Made by a program: the position numbers and the translations under genes. Shown in pieces: positions 25,990 to 35,994 of a DNA stretch of 64,000 nt (positions within the stretch are counted from its first letter, which is position 1; every line of letters starts with the position of its first letter). The stretch lies in the NCBI RefSeq assembly GCF_900110575.1, contig NZ_FOEF01000001.1, positions 923,953-987,952 on the forward strand. The letters are read 5' to 3'. Source of the stretch: Amycolatopsis saalfeldensis (GTDB lineage Bacteria; Actinomycetota; Actinomycetes; Mycobacteriales; Pseudonocardiaceae). The notes beneath the pieces are model-generated. The model searched no databases, was not told the origin of the DNA, and saw only the letters and a program-made list of their open reading frames with translations.

Positions 25990-27165
25990 ATCGCCGGGAC
26001 AACGAGTGGTGACGCCCGGCGGGCGGGCTCGGACGCCTCCCGCGCCGCGATCATCGCGGCCCTGCGCCGGTACGGGCCGATGACCCGCCAGCGCCTGGTC
26101 GCCGAGACCGGGCTTTCCCGGGCGACGGTGTCCAGCTGCCTGGGGGTGCTGGCCGGCGAGGGCCGGATCCGGGAGTCCGCGCACGGGACGGACGGCGGCC
26201 GGGGACGGCCGTCGATGCTGGTCAGCATCAACGCTTCGCGGGCCGAGCTGGTGGGCATCGAGATCGGGCGCGCGCATCTGGCGGTCGCCGTCGCCGACGG
26301 CGCGGACAACGTGATCGCGGTGGCGGACCGCGATATCGGCGCGGGCACCGGGGTCCGCGCCCGCGTGGCGGCGGCCGTGGCGCTGCTGGCCGACCTCGCG
26401 GCCGAGCAGGACCTCGACCTGACCACCGTGCACGGCGTCGCGGCCGGGACCCCGGGCCCGAAGTTCACCGGCGAGGGCCGCCGCTCCCAGGACCTGGCGC
26501 TCGCCCGGTTCACCCGCGACCGCGCCGACGTCGCCGCCTGCCTGGCCGAGCGCTTCGGTGTCCCGGTGCGCGTGGAGAACAACACCCGCTACACGGCGCT
26601 CGGCGAGACCGCGGCCGCCGGCGACCGGAATGTGGTCTACCTGCGGGTGGACGAGGGTGTCGGCGGTGGTGTGGTGGTCGACGGCTCGCTGGTTTCGGGT
26701 AGCTGGGGCACGGCGGGCGAACTGGGCCACGTGTGCGTCGACCCGAAGGGGCCGCGGTGCGCCTGCGGCGGGCGCGGCTGCGTCGAGCTGGTGGCGAGCC
26801 TGCCCGCGCTGCTGGCCGCGACCGGCAGCGCGGATCTCACCGCGTTGACCGAACGGTTGCGCGCCGGCGATCCCGGCGCGACGGCCGCGCTCGACCAGGC
26901 CGCCGGTGCGGCCGGGCAGGCGCTGGCGGGGGTGCTCGCCGTGCTGGACGTGTCCTTGGTGGTCGTCGGCGGCCGGGTCGCCCAGCTGCCGGGTTTCCCC
27001 GACCGGCTGGAACACGTGCTGCGCGATGTGGCGCCCAGCTGGTGTGTGGCCGAGCTGACCGTCCGGCTGGCCCACGACGACCGGACGGCCGGCGCGCGCG
27101 GCGCGCTGGTGCACGCCCGCCTGGCCGCGGACCGGACCGGGATCCCGGCGCGGACCACGGGATGA
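25990..27165 (+). CDS. ROK-family transcriptional repressor (start uncertain)
   Basis: Sugar-sensing repressor of the NagC/XylR type. It has an N-terminal winged helix (AAIIAALRRYGPMTRQRLVAETGLSRATVSSCLGVL) and a ROK domain with ExGHxxV (GTAGELGHVCVD) and the zinc site CACGGRGCVE. No ATG or GTG lies in frame before the helix-turn-helix. Either a TTG at 25924 is used, which overlaps the apparent -35, or an ATC at 25990 is used, 6 nt after an excellent GGGGGAAGGGG ribosome site. The stop overlaps the sulfatase ATG (ATGA), coupling the two. Confidence 0.82.
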   Translation: MAGTTSGDARRAGSDASRAAIIAALRRYGPMTRQRLVAETGLSRATVSSCLGVLAGEGRIRESAHGTDGGRGRPSMLVSINASRAELVGIEIGRAHLAVAVADGADNVIAVADRDIGAGTGVRARVAAAVALLADLAAEQDLDLTTVHGVAAGTPGPKFTGEGRRSQDLALARFTRDRADVAACLAERFGVPVRVENNTRYTALGETAAAGDRNVVYLRVDEGVGGGVVVDGSLVSGSWGTAGELGHVCVDPKGPRCACGGRGCVELVASLPALLAATGSADLTALTERLRAGDPGATAALDQAAGAAGQALAGVLAVLDVSLVVVGGRVAQLPGFPDRLEHVLRDVAPSWCVAELTVRLAHDDRTAGARGALVHARLAADRTGIPARTTG

Positions 27166-28643
27166 ACGACGCGCCCGGCAACATCGTCTTCCTGATGACC
27201 GACCAGCATTCGATCTCCACGCTGGGCTGTTACGGCAATCCGGCCGTCCGGACCCCGGCGCTGGACGGGCTGGCCGCGAGCGGGACCCGCTTCACGCACG
27301 CGTTCACCCCGACGGCGATCTGCACCCCGGCGCGGGCGAGCCTGCTGACCGGCGTGGCGCCGTTCCGGCACCGGCTGCTGGCCAACTACGAGCGCAACGT
27401 CGGCTACCTGGAGGATCTGGCCGACGACCAGTTCACCTTCGCCGAGGCGTTGCGTGACGCGGACTGGCGGCTCGGGCTGGTCGGCAAGTGGCACGGGGGC
27501 GTGCGCCGGACCGCGGCCGACTACGGCTTCGAGGGGCCGACGCTGCCCGGCTGGCACAACCCGGTCGATCACCCCGACTACCTGGCCTACCTGGACGAGC
27601 GCGGCCTGCCGCCGTACCGGATCAGCGACCCCGTCCGGGGCGTGGCGCCCAACGGCGGGCCGGGCAACCTGATGGCGGCGCGGCTGCACCAGCCCGTCGA
27701 AGCCACGTTCGAGCACTACCTGGCGGACCGCACCATCGAGATGCTCGAACGGTTCGCCGCCGATCCCGGTGGCCGGCGGTTCTTCCTGGCGACCCACTTC
27801 TTCGGCCCGCACCTGCCCTACATCCTGCCCGGCGAGTACCTCGATCTTTATGAACCGGACGGGATCGAGCTGCCGCCGTCCGTGCGCGAGACCTTCGACG
27901 GCAAGCCCCCGGTGCAACGCAACTACAGCGCGCACTGGGCGTTCGACACCTTGGACGAGGCCGTCAGCCGCAAGCTCGTCGCCGCCTACTGGGGTTACGT
28001 CACGCTCATCGATCACGAGATCGGGCGCATCCTCGACGCGGTCGACCGCCTCGGCCTCGCCGAGGACACCGCGGTGCTGATGACCGCCGACCACGGCGAG
28101 TTCACCGGCGCGCACCGCCTGCACGACAAGGGCCCCGCGATGTACGACGAGATCTACCGGATTCCCGCGCTGGCAAGGATTCCGGGCAGCCCCGCGGGTC
28201 AGGTCCGCGACGAGTTCGTGACGTTGACGGACCTGACCGCGACCATCCTCGACCTCGCGGGACTGCCCACCGAGCCCGCGGCCGACGGCCGGAGCCTGCG
28301 GCCGCTGGTCGACGGCGAGCACCCGGGCTGGCGCGGGTCCGTGCTCGCCGAGTTCCACGGGCACCACTTCCCGTACCCGCAACGAATGCTGCGGACGAGC
28401 ACGCACAAGCTCGTGGTCAACCCCGAGTCGGTCAACGAGCTGTACGACCTGCGCGACGACCCGCACGAGCTGGTGAACCGGATCGACGACCCGCGCCTCG
28501 CCGACGTCGGCCGCGAGCTGATCACCGAGCTGTACCGGCAGCTGCGCGAGCGCGGGGACAACTTCTACCACTGGATGACGTCGATGTTCGCCGTCGGCGG
28601 CGCCGACTACGACGTGACGCTCAGCTCGTTCGAAACACCGTGA
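27162..28643 (+). CDS. Sulfatase of the arylsulfatase family
   Basis: Hydrolyses sulfate esters, here probably on sugars. The 493-residue protein has metal-binding MTDQHS (13-18), the formylglycine motif CTPARASLLTG in which the cysteine is converted by a formylglycine-generating enzyme, KWHGG, and MTADHGEFTG, with the family's C-terminal domain ending in PHELVNRIDDP. No signal peptide, so it seems cytosolic and would act on imported sugars. Coupled to the ROK repressor by an ATGA overlap and close to the sugar transporter. Confidence 0.9.
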   Translation: MNDAPGNIVFLMTDQHSISTLGCYGNPAVRTPALDGLAASGTRFTHAFTPTAICTPARASLLTGVAPFRHRLLANYERNVGYLEDLADDQFTFAEALRDADWRLGLVGKWHGGVRRTAADYGFEGPTLPGWHNPVDHPDYLAYLDERGLPPYRISDPVRGVAPNGGPGNLMAARLHQPVEATFEHYLADRTIEMLERFAADPGGRRFFLATHFFGPHLPYILPGEYLDLYEPDGIELPPSVRETFDGKPPVQRNYSAHWAFDTLDEAVSRKLVAAYWGYVTLIDHEIGRILDAVDRLGLAEDTAVLMTADHGEFTGAHRLHDKGPAMYDEIYRIPALARIPGSPAGQVRDEFVTLTDLTATILDLAGLPTEPAADGRSLRPLVDGEHPGWRGSVLAEFHGHHFPYPQRMLRTSTHKLVVNPESVNELYDLRDDPHELVNRIDDPRLADVGRELITELYRQLRERGDNFYHWMTSMFAVGGADYDVTLSSFETP

Positions 28644-28652
28644 CCCGCGGCG

Positions 28653-29354
28653 TCAACTCACGTTGGCGTGCCGCAACCGCCAGCGGTCGACGGCCGAGCG
28701 GATCCCGCCGCTGTAGGACGGCGAAAGCGCCGGGGTGGCCAGGACCCGCTCGGCGAACCGGATGCCCGCCTCGGCCTGCGGCGGTTCGAGCTGCGCGAAA
28801 TTGGCGAACGCGATGACGTGGACCTCGCTGATCGTCGGGGCGTCCGCGTCGGTCTCCACGAGGGTGAGCGCGCCGCCGGTCGGCACCGTCCCCGGGCGCA
28901 GCACCCGCAGGTACCAGCCGCAGCGGCCGGAGTCGATCATGCCCGGCACCACGTCCTTGCGCCCGGTCCGCATGGCCAGCTTGAAACACGGCTGCCGCGG
29001 CTGCGAGACCTGCACCAGTGCTTCGCCCCACGCCCAGACGTCGCCGATCCGCACGGTCGTCTCGTCCGCGCCCGACACCGTGAGGTTCTCGCCGAAGTGG
29101 CCGACCCCGACGTCGAAACCGTCGGCTTCCCACGCGTCGTAGTGCGCGCTCGGGTAGACGTAAACCGCTTTGTCGACCCCGCCGTGCACCGTCAGGTCGG
29201 CCTGCTCGTCGCCGTCGAGGTTGAGCCGCGTGAGCGCGAGTTCCGGCGCGGTCACCGGTTCCTTCACGATCGCGCTGAGGACCGGCTGGTCGCGACGGTG
29301 GCCGAGCACGCTGGGGCGGCCGACGAAAACGCCGGCGAGTCGGAGGTCGGTCAT
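28653..29354 (-). CDS. MOSC domain protein (YiiM-like)
   Basis: A 233-residue protein with a beta-strand-rich MOSC domain, including DEQADLTVHGGVDKAVYVYP and the FGENLTVSG strand. The only conserved cysteine is in RQPCFKLAMRTG, as in YiiM/YuaD-type proteins that handle molybdenum cofactor and 6-hydroxylaminopurine-type substrates. The ATG follows a TAGCTT hexamer by 7 nt. It lies after the second 46-bp palindrome, convergent with the sulfatase gene by 9 bp. Confidence 0.87.
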   Translation of the reverse strand: MTDLRLAGVFVGRPSVLGHRRDQPVLSAIVKEPVTAPELALTRLNLDGDEQADLTVHGGVDKAVYVYPSAHYDAWEADGFDVGVGHFGENLTVSGADETTVRIGDVWAWGEALVQVSQPRQPCFKLAMRTGRKDVVPGMIDSGRCGWYLRVLRPGTVPTGGALTLVETDADAPTISEVHVIAFANFAQLEPPQAEAGIRFAERVLATPALSPSYSGGIRSAVDRWRLRHANVS

Positions 29355-29361
29355 ACCCCGG

Positions 29362-29367
29362 AAGCTA
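29362..29367 (-). promoter_or_regulatory. -10 element of the MOSC gene (leaderless)
   Basis: TAGCTT is 7 nt before the ATG at 29354. The 46-bp palindrome begins 6 bp further upstream, so as at tatD the -35 region falls inside the palindrome. Confidence 0.55.
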
Positions 29368-29373
29368 ACACGA

Positions 29374-29419
29374 CTCGTGAGTGGCCACGCCGGTTCTCAC
29401 CGGCACGACCACTCACGAG
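29374..29419. repeat. 46-bp palindrome, copy 2
   Basis: Arms CTCGTGAGTGG and CCACTCACGAG surround the same inner sequence (CACGCCGGTTCTCACCGGC) as copy 1 at 3686-3731 and are followed by the same CCCTT. The stem reads GAGTG/CACTC here and GGGTG/CACCC there, a compensating pair change. It lies between the DUF779 stop (8 bp away) and the MOSC -10 (6 bp away), the same placement as copy 1. Confidence 0.75.
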
Positions 29420-29427
29420 CCCTTGCG

Positions 29428-29801
29428 CTATCCGTTCAGCGCCGCCGACTCCTCGTCGCTGAACAACCGCGAGCGGATCAGGAAGCGCACGCCCTCGGGA
29501 GCCTCCAGGGAGAACCCGCTGCCGCGCCCGGTGACGACGTCGATCGTCAGGTGCGTGTGCTTCCAGTACTCGAACTGCGGACCGGACATCCACACCGGCA
29601 CGGCGTCGATGCCGTCGACGGCGAGGTCGCCCAGGTGCACGTCCCGCTGGCCCACCTTGAACTCGCCGAGCGGGTAGCACATCGGGGCGCTGCCGTCGCA
29701 GCAGCCGCCGGACTGGTGGAACATCACCGGGCCGTGCAACGCCACCAGCTTGCGCAGCAGGTCGCCCGCCGACTCGGTGAGGTCCACCCGTCGCGTGGTC
29801 A

Positions 29802-29802
<1 letters not shown>
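29428..29802 (-). CDS. DUF779 domain protein, aldehyde dehydrogenase partner
   Basis: A 124-residue cysteine-containing protein with the DUF779 signature GGCCDGSAPMCYP, suggestive of metal or cofactor binding, and KHTHLTIDVVTGRGSGFSLE. Members are almost always encoded directly after an acetaldehyde or alcohol-responsive aldehyde dehydrogenase, as here; their function is not established. Its ATG overlaps the dehydrogenase stop in ATGA. The stop is followed by the 46-bp palindrome. Confidence 0.9.
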
Positions 29803-31325
<1,523 letters not shown>

Positions 31326-31393
31326 CTTTCCTGCCTCGTTGCCGGGAGTGACGGACAGCCGCGAACGCTAGGCCGGGCTACGTTGCACGGACG

Positions 31394-31423
31394 TTGCGCC
31401 GCTGTGAGCTGGGTCTCTACCCT
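31394..31423 (+). promoter_or_regulatory. Leaderless promoter of the GAF regulator
   Basis: TTGCGC (31394-31399), an 18-bp spacer and TACCCT (31418-31423), 7 nt before the GTG at 31431. The direct repeat ACGTTGC/ACGTTGC overlaps the -35 and could bind the regulator. Confidence 0.55.
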
Positions 31424-31430
31424 GGGAGAC

Positions 31431-32903
31431 GTGGCGGAGCTGCCCGAGCCGGAATTGCTGCGCGATCCGGAGTCGTACGCGCGGCTGCTCAAAGACGTCC
31501 GCGAGGCCGTGCTGTCCGGCGTCCCGGCCCCGCGCTCGCCGCGTTCGGTGGTTTCCGACTCCTGGCAGCGCTCGCTGGCCGCGCACGTCGACCCGGACTC
31601 GGGTGAGGCCCCGCTGGTGTACGAGCCGGCCGAAATGCCCGACCTGCGCGACGAGCACCCGCTCGCGCCGCTGCTGCCGCTGCTGCGCCAGACGCTGGTG
31701 AGCATCGCCGAAGACGCCGAGCACATGATGATCGTGACCGACGCCGAGGGGCTGATCCTCTGGCGCGAAGGCGCGTCCGGCGTCCTGGTGCGCGCGGACC
31801 GCGTGGCGCTCACGGAGGGCACGCGCTGGAGCGAGGAGGCCATCGGCACCAACGCGATGGGCACCACGCTGGCGACCGGCGCGCCGGTGCAGATCTACTC
31901 GGCCGAGCACCTGGTCGCCCGCTATCACGCGTGGACCTGCGCGGCGGCGCCCGTGCGAGACCCGGAAACGGGGCTGCTGCTGGGATCGATCGACGTCAGC
32001 GGGCCGCTGCGCACCGTCCACCCGGCGATGCTCGCGCTGGTCACCGCCACGGCCCAGCTCGCGGAGGGCCAGCTGCGCGCCCACCTGGCGGTGCGGGACG
32101 AGAAGGTGCGGCGCACGAACATGCGTCACCTGGAGGCGCTGCGCGGCCGTCCCGGCGCCCTGCTTTCGGCGGGCGGACGGGTGCTGGCCGCGGAATCCTG
32201 CACCCTTCCGTCCACTGTGGAGGTACGCCGCGGCGGCGGCACGGTGACGCTGCCGGACGGCCGGATCGCCGTCGTCGACCCGCTGGACGACGGTTTCCTG
32301 CTGCGCCTGGCCACCTCCGGACCGGCGCACCGGCGCCGGCTGCGGCTGGAGTTCCTCACCGACGGCGCCGGATCGACCACTGTGGACGGTCGCGAGGTCC
32401 CGTTCACGCTGCGGCACGCGGAGATCCTCACCCTGCTCGCGCTGCACCCGCGCGGGCTTTCCGCGGAGCGCCTGGCCTTGCAGCTCTACGGCGAGAACGG
32501 CAACCCGGTCACCGTCCGCGCGGAGATCCACCGCCTGCGCACGCAACTCGGCACGGGCGTGGTGCAGACCCGCCCGTACCGGCTGGCCGCCGACGTCGAC
32601 GCGGACTTCCTGCGCATCCGCGCCGCGCTGCGCCGCGGCTCGGCGGCCGAAGCCGTCGAGGCCTTCCACGGCCCGCTGCTGTCGGAATCGGAGGCCCCGG
32701 CGATCCTGGAGGAACGCGAGGCCCTGACCGCCCAGGTCCGCCAGCTGGCCCTGAACAGCCCGGACCCCGCGGTGCTGTGGTCGTTCTGGGAAACCTCCTG
32801 CGGCGCGGACGACCGCGAGATCCTGGAGGCCCTCTGCACCCGGCTGCCCGCCGACGACCCTCGTCTGGCCGCGGCGAGGACGCACCGGACCCGGCTGCGG
32901 TAA
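31431..32903 (+). CDS. GAF-domain transcriptional regulator of the aldehyde dehydrogenase
   Basis: A 490-residue protein with an AcoR-like N-terminal half: RSVVSDSWQRSLAAHVDP and a GAF sensor around DAEGLILWREGASGVLVRADRVALTEGTRWSEEAIGTNAMGTTLATGAPVQIYSAEH. The AAA and Fis domains of AcoR are absent. A winged helix near 310-370 (LRHAEILTLLALHPRGLSAERLALQLYGENGNPVTVRAEIHRLRTQLG) likely binds DNA instead, a form common in actinobacteria beside aldehyde dehydrogenases. The GTG at 31431 is 7 nt from TACCCT. Confidence 0.8.
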   Translation: MAELPEPELLRDPESYARLLKDVREAVLSGVPAPRSPRSVVSDSWQRSLAAHVDPDSGEAPLVYEPAEMPDLRDEHPLAPLLPLLRQTLVSIAEDAEHMMIVTDAEGLILWREGASGVLVRADRVALTEGTRWSEEAIGTNAMGTTLATGAPVQIYSAEHLVARYHAWTCAAAPVRDPETGLLLGSIDVSGPLRTVHPAMLALVTATAQLAEGQLRAHLAVRDEKVRRTNMRHLEALRGRPGALLSAGGRVLAAESCTLPSTVEVRRGGGTVTLPDGRIAVVDPLDDGFLLRLATSGPAHRRRLRLEFLTDGAGSTTVDGREVPFTLRHAEILTLLALHPRGLSAERLALQLYGENGNPVTVRAEIHRLRTQLGTGVVQTRPYRLAADVDADFLRIRAALRRGSAAEAVEAFHGPLLSESEAPAILEEREALTAQVRQLALNSPDPAVLWSFWETSCGADDREILEALCTRLPADDPRLAAARTHRTRLR

Positions 32904-32904
32904 G

Positions 32905-33813
32905 TCAGGCCTTCGCCGTCTCCCGGATGGCCTCGTCGACGGAGCGGGGCACCGGCGGCTCCACGAACAGCTCACGCAGGAACAGGCCGTCGAGATGCTC
33001 GATGGCGAGCCCGGGATGCTTGCCGGCCACCCGGTTGACGAAACCGCCGAGGCGGAACATCGCCGTGACGACGGCGCCCGGGATCGTGCGCACCGGGCGG
33101 GCCCGGCCCGCCGCGCCGGCCATCCGCGTGAGCATGTCCTTCCAGTGCAGGTTCTCCTCCACCACCGGGATGTCGGCGCCCGACGCGTCCTCCAGCGCCT
33201 CGACGGTCACGATGCCGACGCCGCGCGCGCTCGTCGCCGCGCTGCCGCCCGCGGGCGCGAACAGCGGTGCGGAGGACCGGATCCACTTCACCAGCGGCAC
33301 CGACCACTCCGGCACCCGTCCGGGCGCGACCCCGAAGACAAACGGCACTTCGATGATCGCCACCGGCAGGTCCGGCCCCGCCGTCTCGCGCCCAACCCGA
33401 GCCTGCTCGTTGCGGCTGCGCACGTACGGATGCTTCGCGGCCAGCTCCCACTCAGGGTGCACGCGGTCGAAGTACGTGTAATACGACGCCAGCACCGCGG
33501 CCCGCGTACAGCCCGCCGCACGAGCCGCACGCAGCAACGCCACCACCGGCGCGACATTGCCCGCGTACAACCTCGGCGCGACCGGCCCCTTGCCGACCGC
33601 CCGGTCGTCCATGCCACCGGCGAACACCACACCGTCGTGACCCGCGACCAGCTCTCGCAGCTCTTCGTCGGAAGCCGCCGCGACGTCGAGGACACGGTCG
33701 ACGCCTTCGCGGGGCGTACGCGCCACCGTCGTCGCCTCGTGCCCGCGCAACCGCAGCTGCTCCAGCACGTGGTGCCCCAGCAACCCGCTTCCACCCACCA
33801 CCAGGATCTTCAT
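32905..33813 (-). CDS. NAD(P)-binding epimerase/dehydratase-like protein
   Basis: A 302-residue atypical short-chain dehydrogenase. MKILVVGGSGLLGHHVLEQLRLRGHEATTVART is a clear Rossmann glycine motif; SYYTYFDR and the later NEQAR region replace the normal YxxxK, so the catalytic set is incomplete. PFVFGVAPGR and the C-terminal helix-rich end resemble NmrA/epimerase relatives. Substrate unknown. Its stop lies 1 bp past that of the convergent regulator gene. Confidence 0.78.
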   Translation of the reverse strand: MKILVVGGSGLLGHHVLEQLRLRGHEATTVARTPREGVDRVLDVAAASDEELRELVAGHDGVVFAGGMDDRAVGKGPVAPRLYAGNVAPVVALLRAARAAGCTRAAVLASYYTYFDRVHPEWELAAKHPYVRSRNEQARVGRETAGPDLPVAIIEVPFVFGVAPGRVPEWSVPLVKWIRSSAPLFAPAGGSAATSARGVGIVTVEALEDASGADIPVVEENLHWKDMLTRMAGAAGRARPVRTIPGAVVTAMFRLGGFVNRVAGKHPGLAIEHLDGLFLRELFVEPPVPRSVDEAIRETAKA

Positions 33814-33856
33814 GCCGAAGATCCTTCCGGACTCCCGGCCGGGCTGCGCCGCACCC

Positions 33857-34335
33857 TCACACACTCGGGAACTTCTGCCAGACCGACACGTGTTTGGTGC
33901 TTTCGGCAGTGAACGCCCAACCGCCCCGTCCCGTCCGGCGACACAGTGACGTGGTTCGAAGTGAACTCCTGCGTGACGACGTCGTACTGGTCGAACCCGA
34001 CGTAGCCGGCGCCGGGCGACACGGACCTGCGCCGCCTGCCGCCGGGACAGGACACCGTCCCGTTCGCGCATTGCTGATCGTGTTGAACACCAGGTAGCCC
34101 ATGGAGAACCGACCGGCCACCCGCGTCGTCGTCATATCGCCGATCGTGACCTCGACCGCGCCGCCGCCCGGCTTGCCCGCGAGCCGCGCCGCCATCGCCC
34201 GGCTCAGCTCGATGCCGCTCACCGGCGCACCGCGAGCGTCACCACCTCGGGCGAGTTCGCTCCACCGGGCGCGTCGTAGCCCGCGGCCACGCTCTCGGGA
34301 AACCACCCGTCCGCCGGGTCGTCCTCACTGATCAC
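33857..34335 (-). pseudogene. Decayed class I SAM methyltransferase
   Basis: Pieces of one methyltransferase appear in order but in different frames. The start (ISEDDPADGWFPESVAAGYDA then NSPEVVTLAVRR) is followed at once by VSGIELSRAMAARL and FSMGYLVFNTIS, then GYVGFDQYDVVTQEFTSN and finally FTAESTKHVSVWQKF. Missing are the glycine-rich SAM loop between the first two pieces, the LxPGG strand after FNTIS, and more near the end. At least two deletions and two frame changes are needed, so it cannot make an enzyme. Confidence 0.8.
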
Positions 34336-34579
34336 AGCCGGCGACGCTACGCCCGCGACCAGCCGCTCCTCACCCCATTTTTCGACACTCTCACCGGCCC
34401 CGAGCGCTGCCACGTCGGCCCAGGCCACGAAGCGATCGCGACGCCAACCTCGTCGCGGCGCCGGCGTCTTCAGCAAAGCAAGATCCCGCGTCGCCCGCCG
34501 CGGACCGGATCGACTCGGTGGCCCAGTCGGCCTGCTGAACCGGCTCGGCATCTTCATACCCCTGAGCGATCCACCCCAC
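34336..34579. other. Gene-free stretch upstream of decayed methyltransferase
   Basis: No convincing gene. The minus strand has short open pieces (for example DRFVAWADVAALGAGESVEKWGEERLVAG, in frame with the methyltransferase start) that look like the remnant of another coding region, but I do not recognise the family. Two TetR-type palindromes follow directly to the right. Confidence 0.4.
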
Positions 34580-34617
34580 GTAGACACCGTCTACACAAGT
34601 TTGATAGACAGTGTCTA
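34580..34617. promoter_or_regulatory. Tandem TetR-type operator boxes
   Basis: TAGACA-C-CGTCTA (34581-34593) and the perfect TAGACA-G-TGTCTA (34605-34617) have centres 24 bp apart. They lie between the decayed methyltransferase region and the SGNH hydrolase. The binding protein may be the TetR encoded after the hydrolase, or a regulator now lost. Confidence 0.65.
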
Positions 34618-34648
34618 CAAGGTGAACCAGGGGTTACGGAGATTCGAC

Positions 34649-35434
34649 ATGGGCTTCCAGAGATTCGTCGCCGTCGGCGACAGTTGTGCCGAGGGGCTCG
34701 ACGATCCGTACCCCGACCACAGCCAGTACCGCGGCTGGGCCGACTTCGTCGCCGGGCGGCTCGCCCGCCACGAGCCCGGTTTCCGCTACGCCAACCTCGC
34801 CGTGCGCGGACGGCGCCTCGACCGGATCACCGCCGAGCAGCTGCCCACCGCCGAACGGCTGGAGCCCGACCTGATCGCGCTGTTCGGCGGCGGCAACGAC
34901 GTGATGAGCCGCGGCTGGGACGCGCGCACCGTCGCCCGCCGCGTCGACGCCGCGATCCGCCACTGCACGCGAATCGCCCCCACCGTCGTCACCTTCACGC
35001 TTAGCGACATCTCGCACCGCATGCCGCTCGGCACCCGCATGCGCCCCCGCGTCACCGCGCTGAACGACGCCATCCGCGAAGCCTCCGTCAGCTACGGCGC
35101 CAAGCTCGTGGACCTCTGGCCCGACCAGGCCGCGCACGACGCCCGCTACTTCGGCCCGGACCGCCTGCACCTGTCCGAGACCGGTCATCTCCGCGTCGCC
35201 GGCCATGTCCTCAACCGCCTCGGCATCGGCCACGACGGCGACTGGCTCCGTCCGCTGCCCGGCGTGCCCGCGCGCTCGAGCGTCCGCGAAGACCTGCTCT
35301 GGCTGTGCAAGGAAGTGCTGCCGGTCGGCGTCACGCGGCTGCGCAACCGCCTCATCGGGCGCTCACCCGGCGACGGCTTCCTGCCCAAGCGCCCCGACCT
35401 GCTGCCCGTGGCGTTCAGCGAGGCGCAGCTGTGA
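34649..35434 (+). CDS. SGNH/GDSL-family esterase
   Basis: A 261-residue cytosolic SGNH hydrolase. Block I FVAVGDSCAEGLDD holds the nucleophilic serine, though 'GDSC' replaces the usual GDS(L/Y); block III is ALFGGGNDVM with the asparagine, and the catalytic D-H pair is in FGPDRLHLSETGHLRVA. The ATG at 34649 follows a GGAG. An upstream in-frame ATG at 34601 would overlap the second operator box. Its stop overlaps the GTG of the next regulator (GTGA). Confidence 0.85.
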   Translation: MGFQRFVAVGDSCAEGLDDPYPDHSQYRGWADFVAGRLARHEPGFRYANLAVRGRRLDRITAEQLPTAERLEPDLIALFGGGNDVMSRGWDARTVARRVDAAIRHCTRIAPTVVTFTLSDISHRMPLGTRMRPRVTALNDAIREASVSYGAKLVDLWPDQAAHDARYFGPDRLHLSETGHLRVAGHVLNRLGIGHDGDWLRPLPGVPARSSVREDLLWLCKEVLPVGVTRLRNRLIGRSPGDGFLPKRPDLLPVAFSEAQL

Positions 35435-35994
35435 GACAACGGCTGATCAGCACCGCCACCGCTCTGCTCACCGACGCCGGTGTGGAAGCGGTGACGCTGC
35501 GCGGCATCGCGAAGGCGGCGGGCGTCTCCCATGGCGCGCCACTGCGTCACTTCGCCGGACGCGCCGAGCTGTTGTCCGTCGTCGCGACGCGGGGCTTCAC
35601 GCAGCTGCTCGAACGCGGCTCCCAGCTCCCCGACGGCACTCCGCGAGAGCGTCTCACCGCCGCCTGCCACGCGTACGTCGACTTCGCGCTGAGCAACCCG
35701 GCGATGTTCGAGCTGATGTTCCGCCGCGACCTGACCGACCCGGACGAGCCCGGCCTGGTCAGCGCGAGCAGCATCGTGTTCGACTTCTTCGCCACGCTCG
35801 TCCACGAAGACCGCGAAGTAGCGAAGGACGAGCGCCTCCGCGAAGGAACCGACTCACGGCTCGTCGCGGCTTCGCTCTGGGCGGCGTTGCACGGGCTGGC
35901 GCAGCTGTGGCTGTGGGGCGGGCTGGCCGGGGCGAGCTTCGCGCCTTCGCCGGAATCAGCTCTCGCGGTGACGCTCGACGCGTACTTGGGCTGA
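35431..35994 (+). CDS. TetR-family regulator
   Basis: A 187-residue regulator with the helix-turn-helix GVEAVTLRGIAKAAGVSHGAPLRHFAGRAELLSVV and a helical C-terminal TetR_C_33-like half (FALSNPAMFELMFRRD). It is translationally coupled to the SGNH hydrolase through a GTGA overlap, so it is probably in the same operon and may bind the tandem boxes at 34580-34617. Confidence 0.87.
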   Translation: MRQRLISTATALLTDAGVEAVTLRGIAKAAGVSHGAPLRHFAGRAELLSVVATRGFTQLLERGSQLPDGTPRERLTAACHAYVDFALSNPAMFELMFRRDLTDPDEPGLVSASSIVFDFFATLVHEDREVAKDERLREGTDSRLVAASLWAALHGLAQLWLWGGLAGASFAPSPESALAVTLDAYLG

